DNA of 39,177 bases from Butyrivibrio sp. (GCF_017635265.1 NZ_JAGBLU010000132.1:1-39177), one strand, 5' to 3'. Shown: positions 7,227-17,213, counted from the stretch's first letter. Made by a program: numbers and translations. Notes: generated from the letters alone by a model not told the origin.

Positions 7227-8717
7227 ATGAAGCTCACAAATTTACTGGAAAATCTTGAATTTACTATTACAAAAGGAAACTCTTCGGAAGAACTTGACCC
7301 ACAGACAATCGAAATAAAAGACGTGGTCAATGATAACAGAAAGATTTCTGAAGGCTCTCTTTTTATATGTATAAAGGGTGCCAATTTCGATGGACATAGC
7401 TGTGCAGCGGAAGCTGCAGAAAAGAAGGCTGCGGCAATTGTTGTAAGTAAGGAAGTAGAGCTTCCGGAAAATTCTGACATAGCAGTAATAAGGGTTGAAG
7501 ATACCAGATATGCAATGGCATTTATTTCAGCAGCATATTTTGATCATCCTGCCAGAAAGCTTAAGACAATTGGTATTACAGGAACAAAGGGGAAGACCAC
7601 TACAACATACCTTATTCGCAGTATGCTTGAAAATGCCGGACACAAAGTTGGGCTTATAGGGACAATTGAAGTCATAATTGGTGATGAACATATTCATTCT
7701 GAAAATACGACACCGGAGTCATATAATCTTCAGGAATACATGGCAAAAATGGTTAAAGCAGGTTGCGATAGCGTTGTAATGGAGGTTTCTTCGCAGGGAC
7801 TTATGCTTCACAGAACTCAGGGATTTACTTTTGATATAGGTATTTTCACAAATATTGAGCCTGATCATATCGGTCCTAATGAGCACAAGGATTTTGATGA
7901 TTATATGCACTGCAAAGGATTATTATTCAAACAGTGTAAGGTTGGTATATGCAATGGAGATGATATTCATACAGAGGATATTTTGGAAGGTCATACCTGC
8001 GAAGTAGAGACATATGGCTTTGCTGAAGGAAACGACCTTCGTGCCATTAATCTTGCATATATTCACAAGCCCGGTCAGCTTGGAGTGTTTTTTGATACCG
8101 ATGGACTTATTAATGTTCATGCAGAGGTTGAAACTCCCGGTAAATTCAGTGTACTCAACGCACTTTGTGCAATTGCTGTTGCAAGGCATTTTGGCTGCAG
8201 CGAAGCTGAGATAGCACCTGCACTTAAGGGCGCCAGGGTTAAAGGACGAATAGAGATGGTCAAGGTTTCTGACGACTTTACCCTTATGATCGACTATGCT
8301 CACAATGCTATGGCACTTAAAAGTCTTCTTACAACTCTTAGAGATTATCATCCAAACAGACTTATCTGCCTCTTTGGCTGTGGAGGAAACAGAAGTAAAC
8401 TTCGCAGATTTGAGATGGGTGAAGTCAGTGGCAAGTACGCGGATTTTACTATTATTACATCTGATAACCCAAGATTTGAAGAGCCTTTGGATATCATGGA
8501 TGATATTGAGACAGGCATGAAAAAGACAGATGGAAAATATATCAAGATTGCCGATAGAAAAGAGGCAATTGCTTATGCCATAGATCATGGCGAACAGGGC
8601 GATATTATTGTCCTTGCCGGTAAAGGCCATGAGGATTATCAGGAGATAAAGGGTGTAAAATATCATATGGATGAGAGAGAACTTATCCGGGAAATTCTTG
8701 AAGAGAGAAAAAAGTGA
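7227..8717 (+). CDS. murE: UDP-N-acetylmuramoyl-tripeptide synthetase (meso-DAP-type MurE)
   Basis: Cytoplasmic Mur ligase that adds the third amino acid to UDP-MurNAc-L-Ala-D-Glu with ATP. Three Mur-ligase domains are visible: an N-terminal UDP-binding part, the ATPase domain with P-loop GITGTKGKTTTTY (residue 116 onward), and a C-terminal domain ending with AGKGHEDYQ. The motif DNPR at residues 413-416 is the one associated with meso-diaminopimelate specificity (L-lysine enzymes differ here). Two positions deviate from the common form: the usual VSSHAL reads VSSQGL, and the region after the substrate loop reads DHIGPNEH. The enzyme therefore belongs to a divergent MurE subgroup, and its function in vivo is a family inference. 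GGGAGG precedes the ATG. priA follows 10 bases downstream. Confidence 0.88.
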   Translation: MKLTNLLENLEFTITKGNSSEELDPQTIEIKDVVNDNRKISEGSLFICIKGANFDGHSCAAEAAEKKAAAIVVSKEVELPENSDIAVIRVEDTRYAMAFISAAYFDHPARKLKTIGITGTKGKTTTTYLIRSMLENAGHKVGLIGTIEVIIGDEHIHSENTTPESYNLQEYMAKMVKAGCDSVVMEVSSQGLMLHRTQGFTFDIGIFTNIEPDHIGPNEHKDFDDYMHCKGLLFKQCKVGICNGDDIHTEDILEGHTCEVETYGFAEGNDLRAINLAYIHKPGQLGVFFDTDGLINVHAEVETPGKFSVLNALCAIAVARHFGCSEAEIAPALKGARVKGRIEMVKVSDDFTLMIDYAHNAMALKSLLTTLRDYHPNRLICLFGCGGNRSKLRRFEMGEVSGKYADFTIITSDNPRFEEPLDIMDDIETGMKKTDGKYIKIADRKEAIAYAIDHGEQGDIIVLAGKGHEDYQEIKGVKYHMDERELIREILEERKK

Positions 8718-8727
8718 AAGCCAAAAT

Positions 8728-10974
8728 ATGTACGCTAACATTATCATAGATATTTCTCACGAAAAAGTTGATAGAACATTTCAATATCGCGTTCCGGACA
8801 GGCTCATTGATGCTGTATCTGAAGGAGTGCCTGTTAAGATACCTTTTGGTCGTGGAGATACGCTGCGAACAGGTTATGTCATTGAGCTGACAGACAAGCC
8901 TAATTGGAATCCGGATAAGATAAAAGAAATAATAGATGTGGAACAGGGACTTATTTCTGCCGGGGATATTTCCATAAGACTTGCTGCATGGATGAAAAGG
9001 CAATACGGTTCCACCATGATTGCCGCTCTTAAAACCGTTTTGCCTGCATCAAAGAAACAAAACAGACAGGTTCATAAGTTTATTTCTTTAAGGCTCCCTG
9101 AACGTGAGGTGAGGGATTTTTACAATGAGTGCGTAAGAAAAAAACAAAAAGCAAGAGAAAGACTGTTAAAGGAATTTTTGGATAATCCTGATGATAGGAT
9201 TCCTTATGAATTTGTCACCGGGAAACTAAATGTTTCAGCGCAGGCAATCAAAGCTCTTGGCGATAAGGGAATAATTAAAATCGAAAGCGAAGAGTACTAT
9301 AGAAAACCTATAGCTGCTTCTTCCGATCGCTATGGAAAAAAGGTTTTAAGTTCTGAACAGCAGCACATAGTCGATAGCATAAAAAGCGACTATGACGCCG
9401 GAAAAAGAGATACTTACCTGATTCACGGGATTACAGGAAGCGGAAAAACAGAAGTTTATATAGCCCTTATTGATGATGTGATAAAAAGGGGAAAACAGGC
9501 TATTGTTTTAATACCTGAGATTGCTCTTACATATCAGACACTTATGAGGTTCTACAGGCATTTCGGAGACAGGGTTTCGGTAATGAATTCGACTCTTTCT
9601 CCGGGAGAAAAATTTGATCAGATGGAAAGAGCCAGAAATGGGGATATAGACATTATTATCGGACCAAGATCAGCTCTTTTCACACCATTTCCCAACACCG
9701 GGATAATAATAATAGATGAAGAGCATGAAGCAACCTATAAAAGCGAGACAATGCCCAAATACCATGCAAGAGAAGTGGCAATACAGTTATCAAAGCTTCT
9801 TCCTGACGGGGCGGCAGTCGTGCTTGGGTCTGCAACGCCGTCTCTTGAAGCATATTATAGAGCAGAGACAGGTGAGATAAAGCTCTTTGAACTTAACAAA
9901 AGGCTTACAGGAGGAACATTACCTGAGGTTGAGATTGCAGATCTTCGTAAGGAGCTAAGAGAAGGCAACAGATCTATATTTTCCAGAAGACTCTTTGAAC
10001 TGATGGAAGACAGATTAAATCGCGACGAGCAGGTAATGCTTTTCATTAACAGAAGGGGACTTGCAGGTTTTATTTCATGCAGGTCCTGTGGTCATGTTTT
10101 CAAATGCCCCCACTGCGATGTGTCATTATCGGAGCATCGAGGCGGGAAGCTTATCTGTCACTACTGCGGATATGAGGAGCCAAGACCTAAGATATGTCCT
10201 AAATGCGGCTCTAAATATGTTTCCTCTTTTAGAGCAGGAACCCAGCAGATAGAGGATGAGGTAAAAAAATATTTCCCTGATGCCAAAGTACTCAGGATGG
10301 ACGCAGATACCACAAAGACTAAAGGAAGCTATGAAAAGATTCTGGGAGCTTTTGCCAACAAAGAGGCAAATGTACTTGTTGGAACCCAGATGATTGTTAA
10401 GGGACATGATTTCCCTGATGTTACGCTGGTTGGAATTCTGGCGGCCGATATGTCCTTGTATGCCAGTGATTACAGAGCAAGTGAGCGTACATTCCAGCTT
10501 CTTACCCAGGCAGCCGGAAGAGCAGGACGCGGAGAAAGAAAAGGCAATGTTGTAATACAGAGTTATCAGCCTGATCATTACAGCATTTTGGCGGCAGCAA
10601 ATCAGGACTATAAGGGATTTTATGAGGAGGAGATAGCGTATAGGGATTTACTCAGATATCCTCCTGTTTCTCATATGATGTCCGTACAGATTCAGGGAAA
10701 AAATGAAGATGAGGCGCTTGCCTTTGCCACTAAACTGCGAGCGGTAATGGAACAGCAAAAACTTCAAAATGTTGTCTTTATCGGACCTGCTTCAGCTTCT
10801 ATCGGAAAGATAAATGATATTTATCGCATGGCAATCTACGTCAAGGCAGATGATATGAATATTCTTATAAGGTTAAAAGACCTGGTTGAAAAATATGTCA
10901 GAATGCTTGAAGATAAAGGCTATTTGAAGTATTTGACCACCCAGTTTGATTTTGATCCGGTAAATGGATTCTGA
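8728..10974 (+). CDS. priA: Primosomal replication-restart helicase PriA
   Basis: A 748-residue 3'-to-5' DNA helicase that reloads the replisome at stalled forks. Order of parts: N-terminal DNA-binding domain (starting MYANIIIDISHEKVDRTFQY), winged helix, helicase lobe 1 with Walker A GITGSGKTE (from residue 234) and the DEEH box at 330-333, then the Zn-binding insert with CXXC pairs (CRSCGHVFKCPHC, CHYCGYE, CPKCG), and lobe 2 with GRAGRG. Length is near the family norm. The ATG at 8728 is chosen since it lies just after the murE stop and gives the family N-terminus; an in-frame start at 8671 would overlap murE by 47 bases. The ribosome site is weak, hinting at translational coupling to murE. 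Confidence 0.95.
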   Translation: MYANIIIDISHEKVDRTFQYRVPDRLIDAVSEGVPVKIPFGRGDTLRTGYVIELTDKPNWNPDKIKEIIDVEQGLISAGDISIRLAAWMKRQYGSTMIAALKTVLPASKKQNRQVHKFISLRLPEREVRDFYNECVRKKQKARERLLKEFLDNPDDRIPYEFVTGKLNVSAQAIKALGDKGIIKIESEEYYRKPIAASSDRYGKKVLSSEQQHIVDSIKSDYDAGKRDTYLIHGITGSGKTEVYIALIDDVIKRGKQAIVLIPEIALTYQTLMRFYRHFGDRVSVMNSTLSPGEKFDQMERARNGDIDIIIGPRSALFTPFPNTGIIIIDEEHEATYKSETMPKYHAREVAIQLSKLLPDGAAVVLGSATPSLEAYYRAETGEIKLFELNKRLTGGTLPEVEIADLRKELREGNRSIFSRRLFELMEDRLNRDEQVMLFINRRGLAGFISCRSCGHVFKCPHCDVSLSEHRGGKLICHYCGYEEPRPKICPKCGSKYVSSFRAGTQQIEDEVKKYFPDAKVLRMDADTTKTKGSYEKILGAFANKEANVLVGTQMIVKGHDFPDVTLVGILAADMSLYASDYRASERTFQLLTQAAGRAGRGERKGNVVIQSYQPDHYSILAAANQDYKGFYEEEIAYRDLLRYPPVSHMMSVQIQGKNEDEALAFATKLRAVMEQQKLQNVVFIGPASASIGKINDIYRMAIYVKADDMNILIRLKDLVEKYVRMLEDKGYLKYLTTQFDFDPVNGF

Positions 10975-11116
10975 TATGTGACTTGACTTTTTTGATTAAA
11001 AAGATATCATATAAAATAAAATTGTACAAAACCCATTACAGCTCATATTTTATTTTATGTGAGATTATATGCTATCATATTAAAAAAACTATTTGATTTA
11101 TAAAAAGGAGGCCGTT

Positions 11117-11620
11117 ATGGCACTTAGAACAATTAGAGAATATGGCGATGAGGTACTTACACGCCGTTGTAAAGAAGTAAAAGAAGTAACACCAAGAATA
11201 AGAGAACTTGTAAATGATATGCTTGAGACAATGTATGAGGCAAACGGCGTTGGTCTTGCAGCACCACAGGTTGGAATACTTAAGCGAATCGTTGTAATTG
11301 ATATTTCACCGGAGGCTGATGATCCTATAGTTATGATCAATCCTGAAATCCTTGAGACAGATGGTGAGCAGACAGGATATGAAGGCTGCCTTTCAATTCC
11401 CGGTAAGTCCGGTGTGGTTACAAGACCTAACTATGTTAAGGCAAAAGCCTACGATCTTGACATGAACGAGTATGTAATTGAGGGTGAGGAACTCCTTGCA
11501 AGAGCTATATGCCATGAGCTTGATCACCTTGACGGACATATGTATGTCGAGAAGGTTGAGGGTGAGCTTGTAAATAACGAAGATCTTATTCAGGATGAAA
11601 ATTCAGAGGACGAAGAATAA
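11117..11620 (+). CDS. def: Peptide deformylase
   Basis: Metalloenzyme that removes the formyl group from the N-terminal methionine of new proteins. The three PDF motifs are all present in a 167-residue protein: GVGLAAPQ (44-51), EGCLS (89-93) whose Cys is a metal ligand, and HELDH (133-137) supplying two His ligands and the catalytic Glu. The start at 11117 follows AAAAGGAGG (11103-11111) and gives the usual MALRTI start; an in-frame upstream ATG (11093) has no ribosome site. Its functional partner fmt lies downstream, separated by an inserted transporter cassette. Confidence 0.95.
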   Translation: MALRTIREYGDEVLTRRCKEVKEVTPRIRELVNDMLETMYEANGVGLAAPQVGILKRIVVIDISPEADDPIVMINPEILETDGEQTGYEGCLSIPGKSGVVTRPNYVKAKAYDLDMNEYVIEGEELLARAICHELDHLDGHMYVEKVEGELVNNEDLIQDENSEDEE

Positions 11621-11626
11621 TAATAC

Positions 11627-12301
11627 ATGTTTAATGCACAGACACTGGAGCTTCTTATCAGCTCTTTTCCCAAGATATTAGTATATGGACTTAAGGTGTC
11701 TCTGCCTCTTGCACTAACAGCGTTTGTGCTGTCAACGTTTATCGCTGTTTTGGTTGCGACGGTGCAGTACGCAGAGGTTCCTGTTTTCAGACAGATATGC
11801 AGATTCTATATCTGGATCATTAGAGGAACACCGCTTTTGGTTCAGCTTATGGTAGCTTTCTACGGATTACCGTTATTCGGAATTAATGCCAATCCTTTTC
11901 TGGTGGCAATCATTGTATTTTCAATATGTGAGGGAGCCTATAGTGCTGAAACGATGAGAGCGGCAATGGAAGCGGTTCCGGCAGGACAGCTTGAGGCCGG
12001 CTACTGCGTTGGGATGAGCTATATTCAGATTATGTGGCATATCATTCTTCCGCAGGCTTTCAGAACAGCTTTTCCATCACTTTTTAATGCTCTTATCAGT
12101 ATGGTAAAAGACACATCTCTTGCATCAAGTATTACTGTAGTTGAGATGTTTACCAGAACCAAGCAGATTGCGGGACAGTCTTATAACTATTTTCCTTTAT
12201 ACATAGAGGTCGCTGCAATATATCTTATATTTTGTACGGTTCTTACCTTTGTTCAAAAGCGCGGTGAGAAGCGCCTTGGGAACTATGGAATACGTAAGTG
12301 A
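11627..12301 (+). CDS. Polar amino acid ABC transporter, permease
   Basis: A 224-residue integral membrane protein of the His/Glu/Gln/Arg/opine permease family. About five hydrophobic segments are visible (for example residues 18-40 and 50-75). The cytoplasmic EAA loop that contacts the ATPase reads [30 protein letters not shown] near residue 65 is a typical family motif. It starts six bases after def and overlaps the region of the ATPase start, so it is one operon with the next two genes. The substrate (cystine, glutamine, arginine or similar) cannot be told from sequence. Confidence 0.9.
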   Translation: MFNAQTLELLISSFPKILVYGLKVSLPLALTAFVLSTFIAVLVATVQYAEVPVFRQICRFYIWIIRGTPLLVQLMVAFYGLPLFGINANPFLVAIIVFSICEGAYSAETMRAAMEAVPAGQLEAGYCVGMSYIQIMWHIILPQAFRTAFPSLFNALISMVKDTSLASSITVVEMFTRTKQIAGQSYNYFPLYIEVAAIYLIFCTVLTFVQKRGEKRLGNYGIRK

Positions 12302-12315
12302 TAAAAAAGGACAAT

Positions 12316-13056
12316 ATGACATTATTAGAAATTAGTAACCTGAAAAAATCTTTTGATAACAATGAGGTTTTGAAGGGAATAGATTTAAAAGTAAATAAGG
12401 GTGATGTGGTTTCAATTTTGGGGCCTTCAGGTTCCGGAAAGACGACGCTTCTTAGATGCATAAATTTTTTGGAAAAACCTGATGGTGGGCATCTTTCTTT
12501 TGAAGGAAAAGAGTATGATCTTTCAAAAATTTCAAAAAGTGATATATCATCAATCAGAAAAGATACAGGCTTTGTTTTTCAGGGATACAATCTTTTCGCC
12601 AATAAAAATGTGCTTGAGAATGTGACTTTAGGTCTTACATCTGCAAGGCATGTACCGAAAAAGCAGGCTGATGAAAAGGCACTTGAGGTTCTGAAAAAGG
12701 TTGGAATGGATGGTTATAAGGATTATTATCCAAGCCAGCTTTCGGGCGGACAACAGCAGAGAGTGGCTATTGCGAGGGCTTTGGCTACCGATCCCGGCAT
12801 AATCTATTTTGATGAGCCTACTTCAGCACTTGACCCGGAACTTACATCTGAAGTTTTGGAAGTTATGAGGGAGCTTGCTTCTGAAGGGATGACTATGATA
12901 GTGGTTACACATGAGATGGGGTTTGCAAAAGAGGTTTCATCACATGTTGTATTTATGGCTGACGGCAGGGTTATTGAAGAGGGAAATTCAAAAGAATTCT
13001 TTGATGATCCGAAAGAGGAAAGAACAAGAGAGTTTCTTAGGCTGACGGAACACTGA
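12316..13056 (+). CDS. Polar amino acid ABC transporter, ATP-binding subunit
   Basis: Cytoplasmic ABC ATPase powering the neighbouring permease. Walker [10 protein letters not shown], signature LSGGQQQR, Walker [13 protein letters not shown] and switch histidine VVTHEMGFA are intact, at the usual length (246 residues). The ATG at 12316 has AAAAAGGA just before it; a GTG at 12298 overlapping the permease stop is the alternative and adds six residues. Same family as GlnQ/TcyC. Confidence 0.92.
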   Translation: MTLLEISNLKKSFDNNEVLKGIDLKVNKGDVVSILGPSGSGKTTLLRCINFLEKPDGGHLSFEGKEYDLSKISKSDISSIRKDTGFVFQGYNLFANKNVLENVTLGLTSARHVPKKQADEKALEVLKKVGMDGYKDYYPSQLSGGQQQRVAIARALATDPGIIYFDEPTSALDPELTSEVLEVMRELASEGMTMIVVTHEMGFAKEVSSHVVFMADGRVIEEGNSKEFFDDPKEERTREFLRLTEH

Positions 13057-13095
13057 AAATTTCAAAAATGCATATGTTTATAAAGGAGGATATTT

Positions 13096-13890
13096 ATGAA
13101 AAGGATTCTATCATTGTTACTGACAACAGTTCTTGCAACAGGTCTTTTAGCAGGATGCGGTGCTGCTAAGAGTGATGATCACCTTGCTCGTATTAAGGAA
13201 GCAGGAAAGATTACGATTGCAACAGAGGGTGTGTGGGCACCTTTTACATATCATGATCCTGACACAAATGAACTTGTTGGATTTGATGTGGAAGTTGCAG
13301 CTGCTATTGCTGAAAAGCTTGGTGTAACAGCAGAGTTTAAGGAAGTTGCATTCGATGGCGGTCTTACAGGTGTTTCCACAGGAACATTTGATATGATGGC
13401 GAATGGTGTTGATGTAACCCAGGAGCGTTCCAACACCTTTGATTTCACGGAGGCTTACGCATATGATCATGCGGTAGTAGTTACACTTGCGTCCAATACA
13501 GATATAACATCTTTTGATGACTTAAAGGGACGTACAACAGCCAATTCAGCCGGCTCTACTTACGAAGCTATGGGAATTGAGTATGGTGCAGCCGTATCAA
13601 ATGTAGATACAATCGGTGAGACAATGACTCTTGTTTTAAATGGAACGGTTGATGCAACAATAAATGCCAACACATCAGCTCAGGACTATTTCAACACAAC
13701 CGGTACTACAGAGCTTAAGGTTGCAGCAGTTGATCCTGATGTGACAAAGTATGCGGTTCCACTTGCCAAAGGAAGCGACAATGATTCTCTCAGAGAAGCA
13801 ATTAATCAGGCAATTGCCGAGCTTCGCGCAGAAGGAAAGCTTTCAGAGATTTCAATCAAGTATTTTGGAGCAGACATAACTGCTGAATAA
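13096..13890 (+). CDS. Amino acid ABC transporter, substrate-binding lipoprotein
   Basis: A 264-residue extracellular solute-binding protein (SBP family 3). The N-terminus is a lipoprotein signal: MKR, a hydrophobic stretch and the lipobox LAGC with the lipidated Cys at position 21. The mature part starts with LARIKEAGKITIATEGVWAP and has GFDVEVAAAIAEKLG, both typical of family 3 polar amino acid binders. GGAGG precedes the start. It closes the transporter operon and is followed by a terminator at 13917. Ligand not assignable from sequence. Confidence 0.92.
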   Translation: MKRILSLLLTTVLATGLLAGCGAAKSDDHLARIKEAGKITIATEGVWAPFTYHDPDTNELVGFDVEVAAAIAEKLGVTAEFKEVAFDGGLTGVSTGTFDMMANGVDVTQERSNTFDFTEAYAYDHAVVVTLASNTDITSFDDLKGRTTANSAGSTYEAMGIEYGAAVSNVDTIGETMTLVLNGTVDATINANTSAQDYFNTTGTTELKVAAVDPDVTKYAVPLAKGSDNDSLREAINQAIAELRAEGKLSEISIKYFGADITAE

Positions 13891-13916
13891 ATAACATAGC
13901 GAATCAATAAATTGTA

Positions 13917-13967
13917 AAAACAGCCTTAAGATGATACACTATAACGTATCCTTTTAAGGCTTTTTTA
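13917..13967 (+). terminator. Terminator after the amino acid transporter
   Basis: GCCTTAA (13923-13929) pairs with TTAAGGC (13954-13960) followed by TTTTTT. An inner GATAC/GTATC stem (13933-13937 with 13945-13949) extends the hairpin. This isolates the transporter from fmt. A TATAAT at 13977-13982 just after it is a likely -10 for fmt. Confidence 0.85.
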
Positions 13968-14004
13968 TTTAAGTAATATAATTGATACTAAGAGGTGGTT
14001 TACG

Positions 14005-14949
14005 ATGAAGATAATTTTTATGGGCACTCCGGATTTTGCCAGAGCTGCTTTGGAGAAAATAATAGATGCAGGACATGAGGTGGTACTTGTTGTTACACAG
14101 CCCGACAAGCCCAAGGGAAGAAGCGGCGAGCTTCAGGTTTCAGATGTAAAGGCCTGTGCACTTGAGCATGGAATCCCTGTTTTTCAGCCTGTCAGAATAA
14201 AACTTCCTGAGAATGTGGCTGAACTTAAAAAATATGAAGCGGATATCTATGTTGTAGCAGCATTTGGACAGATTCTTTCACAGGAAATTCTTGATATACC
14301 TAAATTTGGATGTGTCAATATTCATGCATCACTTCTTCCAAAATACAGAGGAGCAGCTCCTATTCAACAGGCTATCATTGATGGCGAAGAAAAGACGGGC
14401 GTTACCATTATGCAGATGGCAGCAGGTATGGATACAGGAGATATACTGATTCAGAGAGAAATTCCGATTGATCATGATGAGACAGGCGGAGGACTTTTTG
14501 ACAAACTTTCGGTTTTGGGCGGAGAGCTTATAGTGGATGCACTACCAATGATTGAAAAAGGAGAGCTAACACCGATTCCGCAGGAGGAAGAGAAAGCTAC
14601 AAAATGCGGAAAGCTTTCCAAGGATATGGGAAAAATAGATTTTTCGAAGGATGCAAAGTCTGTTCGAAACCTCATTCGAGGGCTTAATCCCTGGCCTTCT
14701 GCGTTTACTTCTCTTAATGGGAAAATGTTGAAAATCTGGAAAGCAGAAGTGGTGGAAAAGCCGGGTGATGAATGTGCGACTGACATAAAGCCGGGTGAAA
14801 TTGTTGCAGTTAATAAAGATAGCTTCATCGTTAAGACGGGAACTGACTATCTGGAGATTTTAGAGCTTCAGCTTGAAGGAAAAAAGCGCATGCCTGTTAA
14901 GGATTTTCTCCTTGGATATAAACTTGAAGCAGGAACGAAATTAGGCTGA
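14005..14949 (+). CDS. fmt: Methionyl-tRNA formyltransferase
   Basis: Transfers a formyl group from 10-formyltetrahydrofolate to Met-tRNA(fMet) for translation initiation. The N-terminus MKIIFMGTPDFA, the catalytic block NIHASLLPKYRGAAPIQQAI and GVTIMQMAAGMDTGDI are the standard Fmt motifs. The C-terminal tRNA-binding OB domain follows (IRGLNPWPSAF). At 314 residues it has the normal length. AGAGGTGG precedes the ATG. First gene after the transporter terminator in the conserved fmt-yugP-rsmB-rlmN-prpC-prkC-rsgA order. Confidence 0.96.
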   Translation: MKIIFMGTPDFARAALEKIIDAGHEVVLVVTQPDKPKGRSGELQVSDVKACALEHGIPVFQPVRIKLPENVAELKKYEADIYVVAAFGQILSQEILDIPKFGCVNIHASLLPKYRGAAPIQQAIIDGEEKTGVTIMQMAAGMDTGDILIQREIPIDHDETGGGLFDKLSVLGGELIVDALPMIEKGELTPIPQEEEKATKCGKLSKDMGKIDFSKDAKSVRNLIRGLNPWPSAFTSLNGKMLKIWKAEVVEKPGDECATDIKPGEIVAVNKDSFIVKTGTDYLEILELQLEGKKRMPVKDFLLGYKLEAGTKLG

Positions 14950-15022
14950 CAAAACCAATATGTGGTAAAATTAATTTTATATCTTAAAGATTGTCAGACT
15001 ACTATGGAAAGAGGCGATTTGG

Positions 15023-15739
15023 ATGTATTACGGATATGGTCGGGGATTTGGCTATGGATATGGCATGGACCCAATGTATATTTTAGTTATTTTAATGGCA
15101 ATACTTTGCATGATTGCCAGCTATAGAGTTCAGTCGGTTTATAAAAAGTACAACAGAGTCCGCAGTATGAGCGGTATGACCGGCGCGCAGGTTGCAATGG
15201 AAATACTTAGAAGAAATGGTGTTACGGATGTGACAGTTCAGCATGTACCGGGAGATCTTACCGATCACTATGACCCAGGAACAAAAGTTGTTAACTTATC
15301 AGATTCAACCTATGGATCTTCTTCGGTAGCGGCTGTAGGTGTGGCTGCCCATGAATGTGGTCATGTGATGCAGCATCAGATGGGATATATACCACTTCAG
15401 ATAAGGTCAGCACTTGTTCCGGCAGCCAATATCGGTTCCAAAGCCGGTGTTCCTATCATCATACTTGGAATGTTTCTTAGCATTTCACCGCTTATTACAA
15501 TCGGAATATGGGTGTTTTCACTGGCTGTTCTGTTTCAGGTAGTGACACTTCCGGTTGAGTTTGATGCTTCTCACAGAGCACTTGTTATGTTGGAAGAGTA
15601 TGGAATACTCGGGTCTGATGAGGTGTCTGATTCAAGGAAAGTTTTGTCTGCGGCAGCAATGACATATGTAGCCAGCGCAGCAGCCGCAGTTGTTCAGCTT
15701 CTTAGACTTGTTATGCTAAATAACAGAAGAAGAGACTAA
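15023..15739 (+). CDS. Membrane-bound zinc metallopeptidase (YugP family)
   Basis: A 238-residue protein of the neutral zinc metallopeptidase family Zn_peptidase_2. The zinc motif HECGH (110-114, HEXXH) is intact. A Tyr/Gly-rich N-terminus precedes a membrane segment (about 17-33), and two to three further hydrophobic segments follow the active site (about 140-175 and 210-230). The conserved family segment FDASHRAL is present. Its place between fmt and rsmB is typical for Clostridia. Substrate unknown. Confidence 0.88.
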   Translation: MYYGYGRGFGYGYGMDPMYILVILMAILCMIASYRVQSVYKKYNRVRSMSGMTGAQVAMEILRRNGVTDVTVQHVPGDLTDHYDPGTKVVNLSDSTYGSSSVAAVGVAAHECGHVMQHQMGYIPLQIRSALVPAANIGSKAGVPIIILGMFLSISPLITIGIWVFSLAVLFQVVTLPVEFDASHRALVMLEEYGILGSDEVSDSRKVLSAAAMTYVASAAAAVVQLLRLVMLNNRRRD

Positions 15740-15781
15740 TTTTATACATATATGAGGGGAGTTCCCGTTTAGGGAGAGTTT

Positions 15782-17176
15782 ATGAGTAATATCAGAGAAA
15801 CAGTTTTAAGCATATTAATGGAATATGACAGGGATGGCAAAAAAAAGCCATCCCTTTTAAAGGACGCCTTGGAGAAGGTGGATTATCTTGAGACCAGAGA
15901 CAAGGCATTTATAAAAAGAGTTGTCGAAGGATGCCTTGAAAGACAGATTCAGATAGATTACATAATTGATAAGTTCTCCAAAACAAAAGTGGAAAAAATG
16001 CAGCCGCTTATCAGAAATATCATAAGAATGGGAACCTATCAGATTATGTTTATGGATCAGGTACCTGACAGTGCAGCCTGCAATGAAGCGGTTAAACTTG
16101 CAGGAAGACACAAGTTTGACGGACTAAAAGGGTTTGTTAACGGAGTTCTTAGGAATATATCAAGAAACAAAGAAAATATTAAATATCCCGATAAGAATAA
16201 TAATCAAAGCATTGATTATTTCTCTGTGTATTATTCAATGCCTGAATGGCTCTGCCGTATGTGGGTACAGGATATAGGAGTGGAAAAAACCGAGAGCATT
16301 TTGCAGTTCTTTTTGGAAGCAAGACCTACTGTTCTTAGGATAAACATGTATGAGACTGATGAAGCTTCAAGGAAGAAGATCAAGGATGAACTTGTGGCGG
16401 AAATCAAAAAGACAGGCGCGGTAGTAAGTGATAATAAACTGCTTCCTTATGCCATAGAACTTGAAAAAACCGATAACATCAGATTTTTGCCGGGGTTTGA
16501 TGAAGGGAAATTTGCTGTTCAGGATGTGAGCTCGATGCTCGTTGCTGAGATTGCAGGAGTGTCTGAGGGACAGACAGTTATAGATGTCTGCGCGGCTCCC
16601 GGAGGGAAAAGTACTCATGCAGCCGAAAAAGTCGGTAAGAATGGAAGAGTGCTCTCCAGAGATGTATCTGAAAGAAAGTGTGAGCTGATCCTTGAAAATG
16701 CTGAGAGGCTTGGACTTGATAACATCGAAGTGAGAAAAGGAGACGCCAGGATTCATGATGGAAATCTTGGAGATATGGCTGATGTGTTATATCTTGATGT
16801 TCCATGCTCCGGATTTGGAATAATCGGAAGAAAGAACGATATCAAGCTTAATATGTCAAAAAAGGCAGTTAAGGAGATAGAATCCCTGCAGTGGGAAATA
16901 GTTAAGGCATCCTGGGATTATGTAAAAAAAGGCGGAACACTTATTTATTCCACATGTACCATCAATAAGGATGAAAACCAGAAAGTGGTTGAAAAGATAT
17001 GCAGGGAATTTCCTTTTGAAACAGTAGATATATCTGATAAGGTATCGGAAATCTTTAAAGCAGATAAAGAGGCTGAAATATACAAGTCAGCCCAAAAAGG
17101 ATATATACAGCTTCTTCCGGGTGAATACGGAACGGATGGATTTTTTATTGCAAGGCTTCGCAGGAAGAACGATTAA
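15782..17176 (+). CDS. rsmB: 16S rRNA (cytosine-C5-967) methyltransferase RsmB
   Basis: S-adenosylmethionine-dependent methyltransferase of 16S rRNA. Residues about 1-140 are a NusB-like RNA-binding domain. The C-terminal Rossmann domain has the SAM motif VIDVCAAPGGKSTHAA, the motif with Cys342 (DVPCSGFGIIGR) and the catalytic Cys392 (YSTCTINKDEN). The 464-residue length fits the family. AGGGAGAG precedes the ATG. Confidence 0.94.
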   Translation: MSNIRETVLSILMEYDRDGKKKPSLLKDALEKVDYLETRDKAFIKRVVEGCLERQIQIDYIIDKFSKTKVEKMQPLIRNIIRMGTYQIMFMDQVPDSAACNEAVKLAGRHKFDGLKGFVNGVLRNISRNKENIKYPDKNNNQSIDYFSVYYSMPEWLCRMWVQDIGVEKTESILQFFLEARPTVLRINMYETDEASRKKIKDELVAEIKKTGAVVSDNKLLPYAIELEKTDNIRFLPGFDEGKFAVQDVSSMLVAEIAGVSEGQTVIDVCAAPGGKSTHAAEKVGKNGRVLSRDVSERKCELILENAERLGLDNIEVRKGDARIHDGNLGDMADVLYLDVPCSGFGIIGRKNDIKLNMSKKAVKEIESLQWEIVKASWDYVKKGGTLIYSTCTINKDENQKVVEKICREFPFETVDISDKVSEIFKADKEAEIYKSAQKGYIQLLPGEYGTDGFFIARLRRKND

Positions 17177-17213
17177 AGTTTAGTTTATAGGAATAAGTAA
17201 TAAGGAAAAAGAA

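Noticed and set aside
7923-8747. A 274-codon open frame on the minus strand.
   Set aside because: It is wholly antisense to the well-supported murE and start of priA, has no ribosome site, and its peptide has no recognisable motifs.
10126-10578. A 150-codon open frame on the minus strand.
   Set aside because: It is antisense to the zinc and helicase region of priA, without a ribosome site.
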